DNA from: Vandiemenella viatica | Taxonomy: Eukaryota; Arthropoda; Insecta; Orthoptera; Morabidae | NCBI GenBank assembly: GCA_031002005.1 | Contig: CM061920.1 | Coordinates: 107,071,447 to 107,135,446, forward strand | Direction of reading: 5' to 3' | DNA: 64,000 nucleotides | In this document: positions 1-12,439 of the stretch, in pieces | Position numbering within the stretch: the first letter of the stretch is position 1 | Layout of the letters: the number at the start of each line of letters is the position of its first letter | Notes under the pieces: generated by a model | Seen by the model: the letters and a program-made list of their open reading frames with translations, nothing else | What the model was told of the DNA's origin: nothing | Databases searched by the model: none | Made by a program: the position numbers and the translations under genes

Positions 1-820
1 TATGATAGATCAAATTGCTTATGCAGCTTAAGGCCTGATTGGTAAAATCTTTGCTTACTATCTTACATAGAATCACATTCTCCAGAGTGTATTACTTTGA
101 AAGGATTATGTTACTAGAGTTAAGTCCTGCATGAATTGTAAGACAAGTAATTGACACTATGGTTAGACACAACATAGTAATAAGACAATTATTACGGATG
201 CTCTTACATATGACTTGCTTACTATTTATCATGGCAAGTATACAGCCAATTGTCTGGAAAACATGGTAATTAGGCAACTAGATGAAGAAAACAAGTGATT
301 ACTGTAGATTGTTTACAGTAGCCTAAATTACTACGTTTAATTTAACACTTAAGATCTGTGTTTCTTACTGAGTAACATGATTCAACGTGATTCCCAACTG
401 ACATATTGCTCTAACACAGAGTTAGATGATCCTACGATTATGTTAACAACAATTTTAAAGATTTTAATCTATTAGACAATGTTTACGTCAGTAATTTGAT
501 AAACTTAGGTTTGTCTCGTGTGAATATTGAAGTAACACATGGTTCTCTTATCTAACTGTTTAGAATCAGTTGTAGAACAGTAAGTAAAGTACATAAGTAA
601 GAACTCATGACACTCATTTTCAGTTAATTATGTTAAAAGTCTCAATTCCTCCAACCTTATGTTACGGATTTCAGTATGCTTGAATCTCATTTGTTTTATT
701 TGTAAATGTATTAGCTAATCATCAAGAAAAGAAGTTAAGTTAATGTTCGAAGTGTCAAAATTTCTGGAAATCATAATAGTATGATGAGTCTACTAAAATA
801 CTGTTCACTCCGTAGTAAAG
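1..820. other. Unassigned AT-rich sequence
   Basis: I see no coding region, RNA gene or element boundary here. The short reading frames are low-complexity and lack any family motif. A segment near 760-795 recurs at 925-957 as an imperfect direct repeat flanking the LINE fragment that follows. Confidence 0.5.
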
Positions 821-823
821 ATA

Positions 824-918
824 ACTCCATTCTTAGATTGTTTAGTTTTAAATGACAGTACTTGTTTGGTATTTATAAGTCCCATGAGCAGAAATATGTT
901 TTGTGCAAAAAGCATACT
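824..918 (-). mobile_element. LINE fragment, duplicate of part of the next LINE
   Basis: This stretch, including the motif taagtcccatgagcag, closely matches 1654-1720 in the adjacent LINE. On the minus strand both encode the same peptide (FAQ-IFLLMGLIN). It is either a second copy of the LINE or a piece displaced by a later insertion. Too short to place further. Confidence 0.5.
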
Positions 919-962
919 TTAAATTTCTGGAAATCATAATTGTATGATGAGTCTACCAATTT

Positions 963-1745
963 TAATTTAATTTAATTTAATTGCAATGGAGCACAGGCTC
1001 CGGTGGCAATTTCCCTACACACCCATCTTCCCCCTATCTTGCACCTACCTACATTTGCCCTCTACAAATTTTATCTATAAATTCCTTCAAAGTTTTCGGT
1101 AAATTATTCATCATTTCTCTTGGTAACTCGTTCCAATCCCTTACACCCTTACCTAAAAAAGAGAATCTTCCTACACCCTTGTGCCTGAAATCGAGTGCCA
1201 GCTTGTGGTCATGGTCATCTTTTCCCTTCCATGCACTACTTTTCATACCTATTGCAATATCTTTCCATGCCTCATCGCCAGTATATGCCCTGTACACTCC
1301 CATGACCCTCCTCATTCTCCTCCTGTCTTACAATGAATCCCATTCCAGCTCCTTTATCATATCCGTCACTGATTGCATTCTGCGATAATTTCCAGAAACA
1401 AATCTAGCAGCTCTTTTTTGCACCCTCTCCAACTCCTGTATTTGATGCGTAAAATGAGGGTCCCATACTACACTACCATATTCGAGCAATGGTCTGACCA
1501 AAGTTTTGTAACCCAATTTTGAATTCTCCCGTACATCCCCTCATCACTCTCTCCAACAAGTGCAGAACTTTGAAACCTTTTCCTACCACCTGTCCTATGT
1601 GTCCTGCCCAGATAAGTTTGTTATCAAAAGTAATTCCAAGATATTTACATTTCAATAACTCCATTCGTAGATTTATAAGTCCCATGAGCAGAAATATGCT
1701 TTGTGCAAAAAGAAGCATATTGCATGTAAATTACTATTTGTTGTA
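963..1745 (-). mobile_element. CR1-like LINE, 5'-truncated 3' end of the RT ORF and 3' UTR
   Basis: On the minus strand this encodes the C-terminal end of a LINE reverse transcriptase. In order one reads KCKYLGITFDNKL, then YKTLVRPLLEYGSVVWDP, ERVQKRAARFVSGNYRR and FSFLGKGVRDWNELP, followed by a short 3' UTR and a tail of TTAAA-type repeats at 960-980. These motifs are typical of CR1-group elements in insects. The frame is interrupted near 1515 and 1320, and the palm domain is absent, so this is a dead 5'-truncated copy. The same 3' end recurs at 12440-12934 (minus), 36541-36757 (plus) and 50515-51830 (plus), making it the most repeated LINE in the window. Confidence 0.85.
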
Positions 1746-2029
1746 TATTGCTGGTATATTTTAGTGACCAACAGAATGATTCCCATTCTTATTACTAAAC
1801 TTATTCTGCACTAAAATTATTTTACAGTTCTGTTTGGAATACTTATGTCATCTGAAGCGCTGTACATATCTTACTGCGTTTCAGCAGTTGACTCAGCAAA
1901 TCAAGTTACTCTACGTGTCACTAGCCATGATCTGGCCACTTGCTCGCCTGGAAAATTTACAAATCCAACAGTAGTTTGCCTTAAAACTAAACTATACCAA
2001 ATTTTGACATAAGGGAGAGGTGGCCCTCA

Positions 2030-3125
2030 ATATGGAATGTATGATAACTGAAGACCGGATTATATGCAACATAAAAAGCTAGAAATATGCATGAAAAATG
2101 ATTAAAATATGCATGAAAAGTGTCAAAATATACAACATTATATAATATAAAAATAGTAATTTTTAGATTTTTTATTTCAAAGTCAAAATGAAAATAGTAT
2201 GTAGTTGAATAACATATTTATAAATTCAATAATTAACAATTATTTAACTTTTTTATTTTATTTTTTTACTTTTGTAAACGTAAACAGTTGGGTACTATTC
2301 CAGACATTCAATAGTAAGATTGTTTCTTTGAGCTCTCAAAATATTTTAAAAGTGGCTATGGGCCATTCCAAATTCTCTGATGTAACTAGACAGTATTTAA
2401 AATTGGGTGCTACCTTAGCAGTCATTGTTTCTGGAAAAAGTTCACCGGCTCCATTACTAAAACTTTCAATTTGAATCAAAGGTTTAAAACCTGGATTATT
2501 GTTTAAAAATTTTCAAACTTCACTTTAATTTTACACAGGAATACCTCTGGCAAAGCGGATTTTATTCATGAATAGATTCAGTCAACGTCAAACCTTGTGT
2601 TTCAAGCTTTTTAATACTCGCAGGTATGTAGAAAAATGAATGCTAATACCAGCTATGGTTTTAATACTAGAATGGTTAATGCTGACAAACTGTCATAGCC
2701 TCTCCACTATCAAAGTCATTTACTACACCTTTAATGGCCTCGAAATGTTTATTGTAAAACAGTACAGCTTCAACCCGCATCACCCATTGAGTTACCACTG
2801 GTTCTGGAGGTAAAGGTACACTTGGCACTTTCTTTAATAGTCATTATTACGAGATTGTGCCTTAAGAAATGCTATGTTAATGAAATCAGTTTACTTACAT
2901 TCCCAAATGTAGGTCGTAGTTCTACAGCAAGTTGTCATAGATTAAGTGCTAATATGTTTTGTTGGCTACAACGTAAAATTTTATTTATTAACTATGTACA
3001 CCACCAAAAAGTATTGTAAATACAGCGAAAATTTGTATCATCACTTGGTTTTAGGTAAAATATTCAATAACCAATGAAAATGGACTTAGTATGCATATGC
3101 AAACATGCAAATGCATATAATCCAA
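2030..3125 (-). mobile_element. Degraded hAT-like element
   Basis: The coding core at about 2640-3060 (minus strand) contains VPLPPEPVVTQW and AVLFYNKHFEAIKGVVND. These align by eye with VPLPPEPVLTRWGTW and AVLFYQENFHQVKDVV in the better-preserved hAT copy at 10360-11592. Several stops interrupt it. Both flanks carry AT-rich repeats containing AATATGCATG (2083-2110, and near 3090-3115), the same kind of sequence as near the ends of the 10-12 kb copy. I could not find TIRs or an 8-bp target duplication, so the limits are approximate. Confidence 0.6.
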
Positions 3126-3205
3126 TCTCAAATGATAACGAGTTAGCTGGGCAAACTGCAAGAATGGTTAACATGGGGTCCACTTTGTCCTCTAAACCTG
3201 AAGAC

Positions 3206-3443
3206 TTTTCTTCTTCTTCTTTATTTTTTGCTTATTGCTTTACGCCTTGTCGATATCAAAGTTGTTAGAGGCTGGAAAGGAGTGGGGGCAAGGAACGGGA
3301 AGGAATTTGGCCATGGTCTTTTTGAAGGAAGCATCCTGTCATTCGTCTGGAGTGATTTGGGGAAACCATGTAAAACCCAAATCTTGATTCCCAGACAGGG
3401 ATTCGAACTGGCATCTTCCCAAATGCGAGGCCAGAGCATAACA
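3206..3443 (-). mobile_element. tRNA-derived SINE with 7-bp target duplication
   Basis: Read on the minus strand, it starts with a tRNA-like head (CTCTGGCCTCGCAT, then GTTCGAATCCC, a pol III B box at about 3399-3410). A body follows with GGTTTCCCCAAATCACTCC and CCTTCAAAAAGACCATGGCC. TGAAGAC flanks both sides (3199-3205 and 3444-3450). The body resembles, from memory, an abundant SINE of orthopteroid insects. It is diverged but nearly full length. It has no protein-coding capacity. Confidence 0.75.
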
Positions 3444-3450
3444 TGAAGAC

Positions 3451-5260
3451 AACAGTTCGTCTCCTGCTGAAGGCAGTTTTACAAATTCTTGAATTTTGCA
3501 GTTGAATTAATAACCATGTCTCTGCATGCAATTTATGGGCAGACATACTTCCTCGCAAATAATATGAATAAATTTATTAAAGGCTTTAGTGGATGGTTTG
3601 CTGCAGCGATTATAATGTGAGTTATGTATTTCCATTCTTTTGATGTTTGTATTCCCTTTAAGTTCTAATTTACTGAGTTTACCCTCTTCTCGATTCTTGC
3701 CAATTTTTTTAATTCACCAGTAAAACTTTTAAAATATTAGCTACCATTTTTGCGAGTGATCCTTTACTAGTGTCATGCAACTGCTATTGATAATACAGAA
3801 TTTACACAATTTTTCCAAGGATAGATGGTGAACTACTCTTCAGAACTCTAGGCTTAGCAATATCTGTCACTGCAAAATTTGATCAGTTGCAAATAATTTC
3901 CTATAGCCAGCAACAGATTTTGGAACTTAGGTTATTCATGCAATGTAAATACTACAACTTATTTCTGAAACAAATATGTTGTTGTTGTTGTTGTTTTTGT
4001 GGCTTTAGGGCACGTCGACAGCGAGGTCATTTGCACCCTATGAAACAAATAGATGGTTTCTCCGTATTAGTGCGATTTGCTTATTATCTAGCAATTGATC
4101 GGACTTATTTGCTACATTAATGACGCTGTGATAATGCTGTGTGTTTAACATTGCTAGGAACAGTCGCACAACCCTTGATGTTTTCCTTTAAATATTATTC
4201 CATTATAATTTGTGTGGATTTAAATACCATCTTCTATTAATAGATTTATTTTTACTACCTGGTTGGTACATTTACGTTACAATTCTGTTACTCTTACTCA
4301 ATCACATACATAACAATTACCAATTGTCAAAACTTAATTCTGCAACATTTCCATTGAGAAGAATAGCTGATATAGGAACAAAGAAATTTGAATATTTTGC
4401 ATACTTTCACTCTCTACTTGCTTATTGCATCTCATTTTGGTGAAACTCTTCACATGTAGTACAGAAAGCAGCAGAAAACATAACTCCCTACTATCACATG
4501 CAGTCCAAAATCCTGAACCACCAACCTTAGTGCTGACATTCATGGATATAATGATGGGAATAAATACACGTCTCTGCCAATTGTACAGAAAGTGATAACA
4601 TTAGCTTTTCTATTCAATGACCTGACACAGGAAATGTCATCTACGAAAACTTAGACTTTAAATTCAAACTAAAAGTATTTTTGCTTCAGAAACCCTTTTA
4701 CTCTGTGAAAGAATTTTCTTCCTCGCAATTGGTTACTGAGGATGACTGAGGAAATACTATATGCTTGGTATATGGAAGGGGAAGGTGACAAAGTTGTTCA
4801 CAAGTACTAAAATTGTGTATAGTTTTTCTTTCTCAAAACAGTTTACAAATGCAGCAATTACGTTATCTAAAAATTACATTCGTATGTGGCAACTACCTTA
4901 GGATAATATACATTTGCAGATTACAGTGGAAATCAATTATAATGTATGATAACGTAACTAACAGGTTATCGTGGTTGTTGATATAATTGGTTTGTTAATA
5001 ATTGCATGTACTGTTCCATATCTTCAAGACTGTTCTCATAGGAGATAAAAGTGAATATATCTAATCTTATAAGACAATGACTTGCAATTATGGCTATTTT
5101 ATGATACCATCTCTAATATTTACCTAATTTTCCTCATTCTACAGCTTATTATTATTATAGATTAAACTTCAAATAATCACATTCTACTCAGTACTGGCAT
5201 TTTAATCATCTTTGCTTCAGGATACAATCGCTCCCCTAGACAAACATTTTTTTGTTTTTT
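3451..5260. other. Unassigned; short GTT repeat and an unplaced repeat fragment
   Basis: No gene is supported. A (GTT)n tract at 3979-3997 leads directly into a GC-richer fragment at about 3998-4050 (CTTTAGGGCACGTCGACAGC) that looks like a piece of an interspersed repeat. The rest is AT-rich with only short frames. Confidence 0.4.
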
Positions 5261-5261
5261 T

Positions 5262-5430
5262 AATAGAATTTTCTCAGGTAACTAGTGGAGTTAGTCCATC
5301 GATCAAACACGGCATTTCAGTGGTCACAATCTCTGTCATCACTTGACAATGGCGGCAGAGATGGTGACCGCTGAAATGTCATATTTGATCAATGGACTAA
5401 CTCGGCTAGTTACCCAAGAAAATGTTATTG
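5262..5430. repeat. Near-perfect palindrome, arms of about 75-80 bp
   Basis: The left arm (TTTCTCAGGTAACTAGTGGA, GTCCATCGATCAAAC, CATTTCAGTGGTCAC) is the reverse complement of the right arm (GTGACCGCTGAAATG, GATCAATGGACTAAC, TAGTTACCCAAGAAAA), with about ten mismatches and a loop of roughly 10 bases near 5340-5350. As RNA it would fold into one long hairpin. It could be a foldback-type MITE. I see no clear target duplication. Confidence 0.75.
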
Positions 5431-6460
5431 ATTTGCAATGATGAGTAAACCTCCAGTCTTATTTTTTTTCTTTATGTGAGATAAGTACTTTTTGATTTAC
5501 TGATATCCTTTTATTACATTCCCTGCTTCTGATTAATTATTAATTTGGAATTGTACATCGTATTGTTTGCTCCTAATTCCCCTGACTCTCTCAGATTGAA
5601 ATTTCATTCTCTTTCTATTCATTATATGTAGTTCACTGTTTTCTAATACCTAACTAACCTAGGCAACTTCCCTTTGATGACTTCCCTATACTACAAATCT
5701 TATTCAGGATTATGCATCAAACATGACCTAATTTACCGAATTTATGAATATATACAGATTGTAATCGACCTGTAAAATGGATGTAGTTTTGACTAAGTGG
5801 TTGAGTTTGTAAACTGATTGCATTTATAGGTGCTAAGGTTCGCATAATGGTTATGACTCCAGTTAAAGACCACTCCATGATAGCTTGTACTTCCCAAGCC
5901 GCCACAGTTGACCTACAGTTAGAAAGGAGACTGCACTCTGCGCTGTTGACTACAAGTGAGCAGATTTCTGGTTGGTCACTGCTCGAACACACTCAGCATG
6001 TCAATGATCACTGATTGCCAATAGCTTGATGACCAAATATTTCTATAATTCCCCAAATAGTATTGGAATGATCTTTAAACCTTTTAGTGTCTTCCAAACC
6101 AGATCCTATGTGATACCAGTTATTTCAGTAATTTGTGCAAACAAATATAACCTCTTTCCTCTAAATATGTTTCAACATCCATATTCAATATCCATAAAGT
6201 GGATCCCACCTACCAGCGTGACTGCACGCATTAATGTTTTTAGGCACTTTCCTGCTATCACGAAGGCGAATCCTGAGACCTTCATTAGAATAGGTTCCTT
6301 CTGTCGTGAACACGAAATACTAATATAATTTTTGGAATGAATAGATAAAATACATCCATTACTCATAAAATTTGAAGATAGGAGGGCAGCAGTAAAAAAT
6401 AAATAAATAAAAAACTTCCACAAACACGGGTTTAACGGAGTGTTATGGTAATTTATTTTT
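5431..6460. other. Unassigned AT-rich sequence
   Basis: The longest open stretches (about 90-100 codons at 5717-5992 and 6026-6328) show no recognisable motif and no splice context. I treat them as chance. Confidence 0.4.
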
Positions 6461-6462
6461 CT

Positions 6463-8410
6463 GCAGTTGCTTAACTAAATATAATTGTTATAAAATAAAG
6501 CTCATTATTATTTATCGTTCCTTATGCTATAAAAAAAGCTTCAGTTGTCAACTTGGTCCAGGATACATTTCAGCCTGACCCCAACTCCACTAATATTGCC
6601 ACAAGAAAAGCAAAGCTTCAATCACACGTGAACTAATACATTCCCTGTATCGCATGTCAGTGTCATCATGCATCATGATATAAACTTGATCCCAAATCTT
6701 CAAAGGTTCTTACACCTTTCTTTCTTATTACCTATGATGAAGATTGATGCTTTAACAGCTGACACAGCTTACGCCGGTTGAAATAATGACCCCATTGAAA
6801 ACGAGGGATGCTAAAAATAAATCTTAACAACTTACGCTATGCCACGTAATATTTAATTGTGGTTTAGGCCAAACTTATCACGATCAATTTGGAACGTCTT
6901 TCATTCAAATAGTTTCATTAAAAAAAACTGATAATTAGTATGCCAATTTAAATGAAATAAATACTTTACTTTCAAGTGTTCTGACAATTAATTTCTTAGC
7001 AATTATTTAACTAAATAGAATTGTTATAAAATCAAATTCAATCTGATTCCTCATGCCTTGCACTGTAACAAAAAGTTTCCGTTTCCATCCGGGTCCAGGT
7101 TGCATTTCAACTTAACCACATACTACTCTAAACTTGCCCCAGAAAAACAATTCTTCAATCTCATACATACTAATTCATGTACTGTATTACATTTTAGTGG
7201 CAATAATACATCACTATATAAATTGGGGCTCCAGCGTAATCACTGGGACTCATAAAGGAATTGTTCTTTTGGTCTGAAAATTGTAACACACGTTCGATAG
7301 ACTATATTGTTTAATGTGTGTTTCTTTTAGAGCTGTAAAATATATACACAAACTTCACTCAGAAAGTGTTGTAATGCGAGCAACTGGGAGAAGCTATATA
7401 GCGAAGTACACACATTGCACACATTCTTTGAACGATGTTCTTCGGGAATATGTTGCTATCACAGTCATCAAAAATATAAATATGGAACAAATTACACACA
7501 AAAAAACTGCAACAACTTTGAAACTTTAATTAATGAAGGAATTTAGTTGTTATAGTTGAAATGCGACCTGTACCAAAATGGTGTTTGTTGTTAAAGCATA
7601 ATTCACTAGACATTTGGATTTATTAAACATTTTAATTATCACGATTTTTTAGCAGAATCATTAGTAGCACCTGTTGATAGGTTGGAATGTAGCCTGGACC
7701 AGAGTGGATATAGACACTTCCTTTTGTAGCTTAATGGACTTTGTTTTTATTATAAAATTTAAGTTGGTTTGATTTTCATCGTTGTTGGTTATTGATGCAT
7801 TTATGTTGTAATATTAGTATCGCTGGAGGTCGCATATGATAACAAATTGCGTACTCTAATCGCTTAGCGTGTAACACTATGGGATTTTTTTTGCTTCTCA
7901 TTTATGCATTATCATGATGGGTGTAATAGAAACATATTACTAAATAATATAGTAATAAAGGAACATTTGTGTTATCATTATAAATCAGTATATGCCTTCT
8001 TCCAGTAACTTGCTGCTTAATGTTATGGCACTTTTCAAGTGAAGTTTGTAAGGATGGATGTATTTTACAACTATAAGAGTAACATATATTAAATAATACC
8101 ACCCAACAAATGTGTGCAACAATTTCAGACCAAAACAACAATTCTTTTGCACAACAATCTAAATTTGGCCAAAAATTTTCAATGGTTTTTGTTATCTCTG
8201 ATTCAGACCGATATTACATTTGAATAGCTGACATAGTTACATCTTTCGGAAATATTTGCCTCAATAATATTACTGTGAAAGAAGATTAAAATAAATCTTA
8301 TAAACTTACATTATGCCATGTAATATTTGTTTATTTGTAGTGTAGGCTGCACAGTTCGTAATCAGTGTGCAACTGTTTCCATTCACACGATTTAATAATT
8401 TCAATAATAG
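6463..8410. repeat. Diverged direct repeats, spacing about 540 bp
   Basis: The segment from about 6463 (TAACTAAATATAATTGTTAT) through GGTCCAGGATACATTTCAGC to about 6670 recurs, diverged, at about 7000-7215 (TAACTAAATAGAATTGTTAT, GGTCCAGGTTGCATTTCAAC). A following block with AATAAATCTTAACAACTTAC and GCCACGTAATATTT (6810-6855) recurs at 8290-8330. Inverted copies of the GGTCCAGG motif lie at about 7560 and 7685. It looks like an old tandem or nested repeat family without coding capacity. Confidence 0.5.
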
Positions 8411-9440
8411 GACACAGTTTACAATTATTATGAAAAAAAATATGTTATTCATGCCCTCTGCTGTAGCGTCAAATGCCAGTTGTAATTCTGACCCATGCTA
8501 AGTAACAATCCAATCAAAGCTTTCTCTAACATTGATGTTCGAAAATTAAAACTTTTATCTTACATATCCATGGACAAAAAACTTAAGGAATACTTCTATT
8601 TATCACAAAAATAATACGTAAATATAAGCATCTCATGATTGATATGATGATTTAAAAGCAATACATACTTTTATTTCAGTTTTCTGTCAGTTAATTTATC
8701 TGTGGATGCTTAGAAATGTTATTAAATAATGTGCATAACCAAGAACAATGGCGTAAAGTGTGATGTCATCGTGCGACATCATTGAGTGACATTATGGTGT
8801 GACAGGTTACATCATACATGGCAGACTTGCTTATTATATGTATAGATTCTTCAGCAGGTTAACATGGAATGCACAGAATGTGAATCTGTGAGCAACTCTG
8901 CATATTTGATAATAGATATGAAGATGAAAGGAGGAGCAATATGTGAGATGAAGAATGCTAATTTACTAAGGTGATGAACTTGTGTAGAATGTACTGTATA
9001 TGAGCCAGGACTCATAATTGTAGGCATAGAAAGCCTGGGCAATCAAAACTGAGAAGCTTGATAGTAATACCTTTTGGTGGAATATTAAGTTAAATTGAGA
9101 CTTGCAAAACAGTCCTGTAATTTTTATATGCATTGATGCGATACCTGTAGGCTGAGAGGTAATTGGTACTATTCCAAACTGGAAAAAAAAGATGCTGTCT
9201 AATACCCACCCTGTGCATTCCATCTTCCTTTGCTTTAGAAAGAATTTAACTAAAATATCTACATTCGTATTCCATTTTTGTGTTTCTTTTTATTTCTCTC
9301 ATCCTGCCATCACCATTGGCAAGTGACAGTTGCTCCCTCTTTCCTTACAAGTATTTAATCAACTGTAACAAAATGTGTTCGAAATCAAATTCAGATAAAA
9401 ATTGGTCAGGGTAAGAAACTACTGTGTAGCACTGTTGATG
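8411..9440. other. Unassigned AT-rich sequence
   Basis: No gene or element boundary is seen. Around 8758-8815 the short motif GTGACAT/GTGCGACATCAT recurs several times, too degenerate to name. Confidence 0.35.
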
Positions 9441-9446
9441 GTAAGT

Positions 9447-9532
9447 TGACATCAGCATATTAATTGATATAGACACACATTAAACATCGTTGTAAATTGT
9501 TTAATGTGTGTCTACATCAATTCATGTGTCAA
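9447..9532. repeat. Inverted repeat, arms about 38 bp, loop about 11 bp
   Basis: The left arm contains ATAGACACACATTAAACA and the right arm TGTTTAATGTGTGTCTA, its exact reverse complement, with weaker pairing outward to GACATCAGC/GTGTC. It would form a stable hairpin and may be a small MITE. No target duplication was identified. Confidence 0.65.
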
Positions 9533-9965
9533 CGCTCTCCTACTGTGGTAAGTGAAGGTTTCTTCCTCAGTCCTAATTTGCATACCAAATTTTAATAAGG
9601 ACAGAAAGGCATTATTACTTACCATGGTATCACGACAATGTAGATTCACTAAAACAAGGAATCTATACATCAAAACTAAATGTATTCTCAACTAGAATTG
9701 TAAAGTTTTAATATTTATTCAAGGAATTAAGTATTTAAGTATGTATGCTTTTAACATGTTTAGCAGCCTAGTATCAAGTGGTGAGAACAGGTAGTAAAGG
9801 AATAAAGAGAAAATTCATAAACTTTTACACATAACATTTTATTTATCACAGATAATTTTAATGTTGTTAAAGAATGAACTTTTCCTTTCTCATGTTTAAT
9901 TTTTTAAGTAAACATAGATAATAGTGTTAAGAAATAATACAATTACTACCTTTGTCATATGTGGC

Positions 9966-12254
9966 CCAGATATATATGCATTTAAAACACCTAAAATATG
10001 CATGCAAATATGCACAAAAAGGTCCTAAAATATGGACATACACTTATCAAATGATTTATTTTATATCAACTCACTGATATACATGTTTCATTCCTTACAA
10101 AAGATGAATCGCAATATGTTACCAAGAGTTTTTCAATGTTTTCGGGGGTCAAAGATTTTCTATTGTCAGACAAAATTAGTTTATAAGCCGAAAATGATCA
10201 GTTCCACGTCAACGGACGTTATTGGGCATACTTGTACAATGGCACTGACTGTTCGGAACATTAATCTGGCAAAGATTGTGAGATTCCATTTAATACTTGT
10301 TAATTGATTGAATCTTTTTCAGTCCTGGGTTTGAGTCCAACACCCTGATGAGTTTACTTTTAACTTTTTCTCCAAATTTCACCAGGGATGGCATTTAAAG
10401 AAGAAATTGTTTTGTGAAGCAACTGAATAGACTCGTGAAGGGGTGCACCACTAGTTTTTAGACCCTTAATAGCCTTAGAAAGTGACGAATAGTGTACATG
10501 GATGAAATTGATATCTCGATATACAGTATTACAATCAAATGCACGCTTTGCTTCATGAACACACGCAGAATGCTCATCATCATCAATACTTGTGACTACA
10601 TCTTTCACTTGATGGAAGTTCTCCTGGTAGAACAGCACTGCTGACAACCAAGTTCCCCATCTAGTGAGAACAGGTTCCGGTGGAAGAGGAACCTCAGGCA
10701 GACGATCATTATAAAACTGAACATGAGCTGGTGCTTTTAGAACACTTTTTTTTCCCATTTGAAATTACTTTGTTAACTGAAGGAAATAGAGAACGTAACT
10801 CTTCTGTAATGCGATGTAATCCATGTGCCAAATATGTAACATGGATAAGATAGGGGAAAAATACCCGAAGCCACTGACCAGCTTTTAACATATATGAATT
10901 TGCGTCTGTGATTAAAACATGCACCTTGTAATAATCACTCTCCGATTCAGTAGGCCACAGAAGTCGCAGGGAATCGTTTACAAATCTTGCAATTGTACTG
11001 TGGTTGGTTTTCTCTAAGATTTTGGTTGAAAGTGAGGTTTTCCGGGTTCTTCTTGACATAATTTGCCCACTATAAAGTTCACCACATATCAGCCACATGA
11101 ATTGGTTGTTTCATCTACCGATATCCAGACACAGTTCCCTCCTACGTCATACCTAATTGAATCCAGGACAGAAGCATATAGAGAAAGCAAATAATTTTTC
11201 CTAATGGTGGATTCATCCAGTATCCTTTGATTAACACAATACTTTTGAAGAAATGCTCGTAGATCTGGATTATTCAGTTTATGCAGCGGGATGTTGCTGC
11301 ACACAAAAGCCTTACAAAGGTCAGCAGAGAATGTATTAATTTCATACCATGATACCTGAGTTAAAAGTAGCTGTTGCGTGTTCCTACTCTTTTCTTTTGA
11401 CTTGAGATGTACAGCTGTTTTAGAATGCTGTTCAAGTTGAAATTTTTTCTCACATTTTATATTCTTCTCACATATTTGACAGTACACAACTTCACCGTCA
11501 CTAGAATAGTCGCTGTTGCCTGAAATCCACTGCTTAATTAAAAATGATCTTGTGCATTTTTCTTTAGGCATTTTTGCAGTCAGATTAAACAACGACCCAA
11601 ACTTTGAGAGGCTACTGCTTTTGGAAAGGAATGTATACGTGCCTTTAAAAGTACAGAACCCTGAGGTCTGGAAACCATGGATCTATTCCCAGGAAAACTG
11701 GTTCATGCGGCAATTAGGGGAATATTCGGGAAAAGGAAACGGCTGGCCTTCCCGGTAGTTGTTGCAAGAACAAACACACTGGTGGATTACAAATATTCCC
11801 AGCGGGGACAAATACTTTTGATTGTCATCTCTTCAAACAAGAATTTGCCGCCCGAGGCAGTATAGAGCTATTCTTTGATTTTGCCACCCCCACCCACGTC
11901 CCCATGATTGTTGCCGCTCAGGGAAGTAGAGAAGGTCACCGCCACACAAATTTGCCATTTACAGCAGCTCCAAACATGTCACTGTGTGAGTTTGGATCAG
12001 GTAGAAAGTTCTCTACATGTGAATGCCAGTATAAGAAAATCCTGTCTACTCCAAGAATTTGACAGACTTATTGCGGTGCCCGTGGATGTCCAACATACAG
12101 ATACATTAGGCTTTTCAGTTTCTTCAGAAGTATTGGATATTTGGTTATGAGATGAAATAAATGCTAAAATATCCACATATCCTTAGAATATGCACTAACC
12201 CTCAAAATATGGATTTGCATATGTGCATATGCTTTTTTGTAAATTCGGGCCCTA
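9966..12254 (-). mobile_element. hAT-like element (approximate limits)
   Basis: This interval holds the transposase remnant at 10360-11592. It is bracketed by AT-rich subterminal repeats: AATATGCATGCAAATATGC near 9990-10010, and ATATGGATTTGCATATG near 12205-12225. The right limit is set at the sequence reading outward-in TAGGGCCCGAATTTAC. The left end (TGTGGCCCAGATATAT) is a poor match and no 8-bp duplication is visible, so the left end is probably eroded. Confidence 0.55.
10360..11592 (-). pseudogene. hAT-type transposase, broken
   Basis: The N-terminus has a BED-like zinc finger (YCQICEKN, then a spaced EQHSKTAVH, i.e. C-x2-C...H-x5-H). The first catalytic region follows as [13 protein letters not shown] and the second as VHVLITDANSYMLKAG. 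After that come LPPEPVLTRWGTW and the insertion-domain region. The reading frame is lost three ways. An in-frame TGA follows TTNSCG (11089-11091), at a position where an arginine codon CGA would be one transition away. A one-base shift lies near 11030, before ILEKTNHSTIARF. A shift occurs in the A-run near 10748-10757. The C-terminal dimerisation domain is missing after about 10360. Cut-and-paste activity is not expected. Confidence 0.85.
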
Positions 12255-12439
12255 GTGATGACATTTGATTGGTTTGAATGGATAGGATGTGTATGTCTGC
12301 GAACATACTGAACGTTTTTCTCTTAAGAAAATAACAGATTGTGTTCACACTTTGTGTGTGGGTGTGTGTAAACACTTAAAGGATTTACAGTTTTACCATT
12401 TTGCATCAGTAGTTATTAGTATTAGCACATGCTCAGGTT
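12255..12439. other. Unassigned spacer between hAT remnant and LINE
   Basis: Short AT-rich stretch with a brief GTGTGTGGGTGTGTG tract; nothing recognisable. Confidence 0.4.

Noticed and set aside
1519..1764. Plus-strand frames opposite the LINE at 963-1745 (also 981-1388)
   Set aside because: They are antisense shadows of minus-strand RT coding sequence, which carries recognisable motifs.
5717..6423. Small genes in 5.7-6.4 kb
   Set aside because: Frames of 83-100 codons with no motif, no splice or promoter context and AT-rich composition typical of chance.
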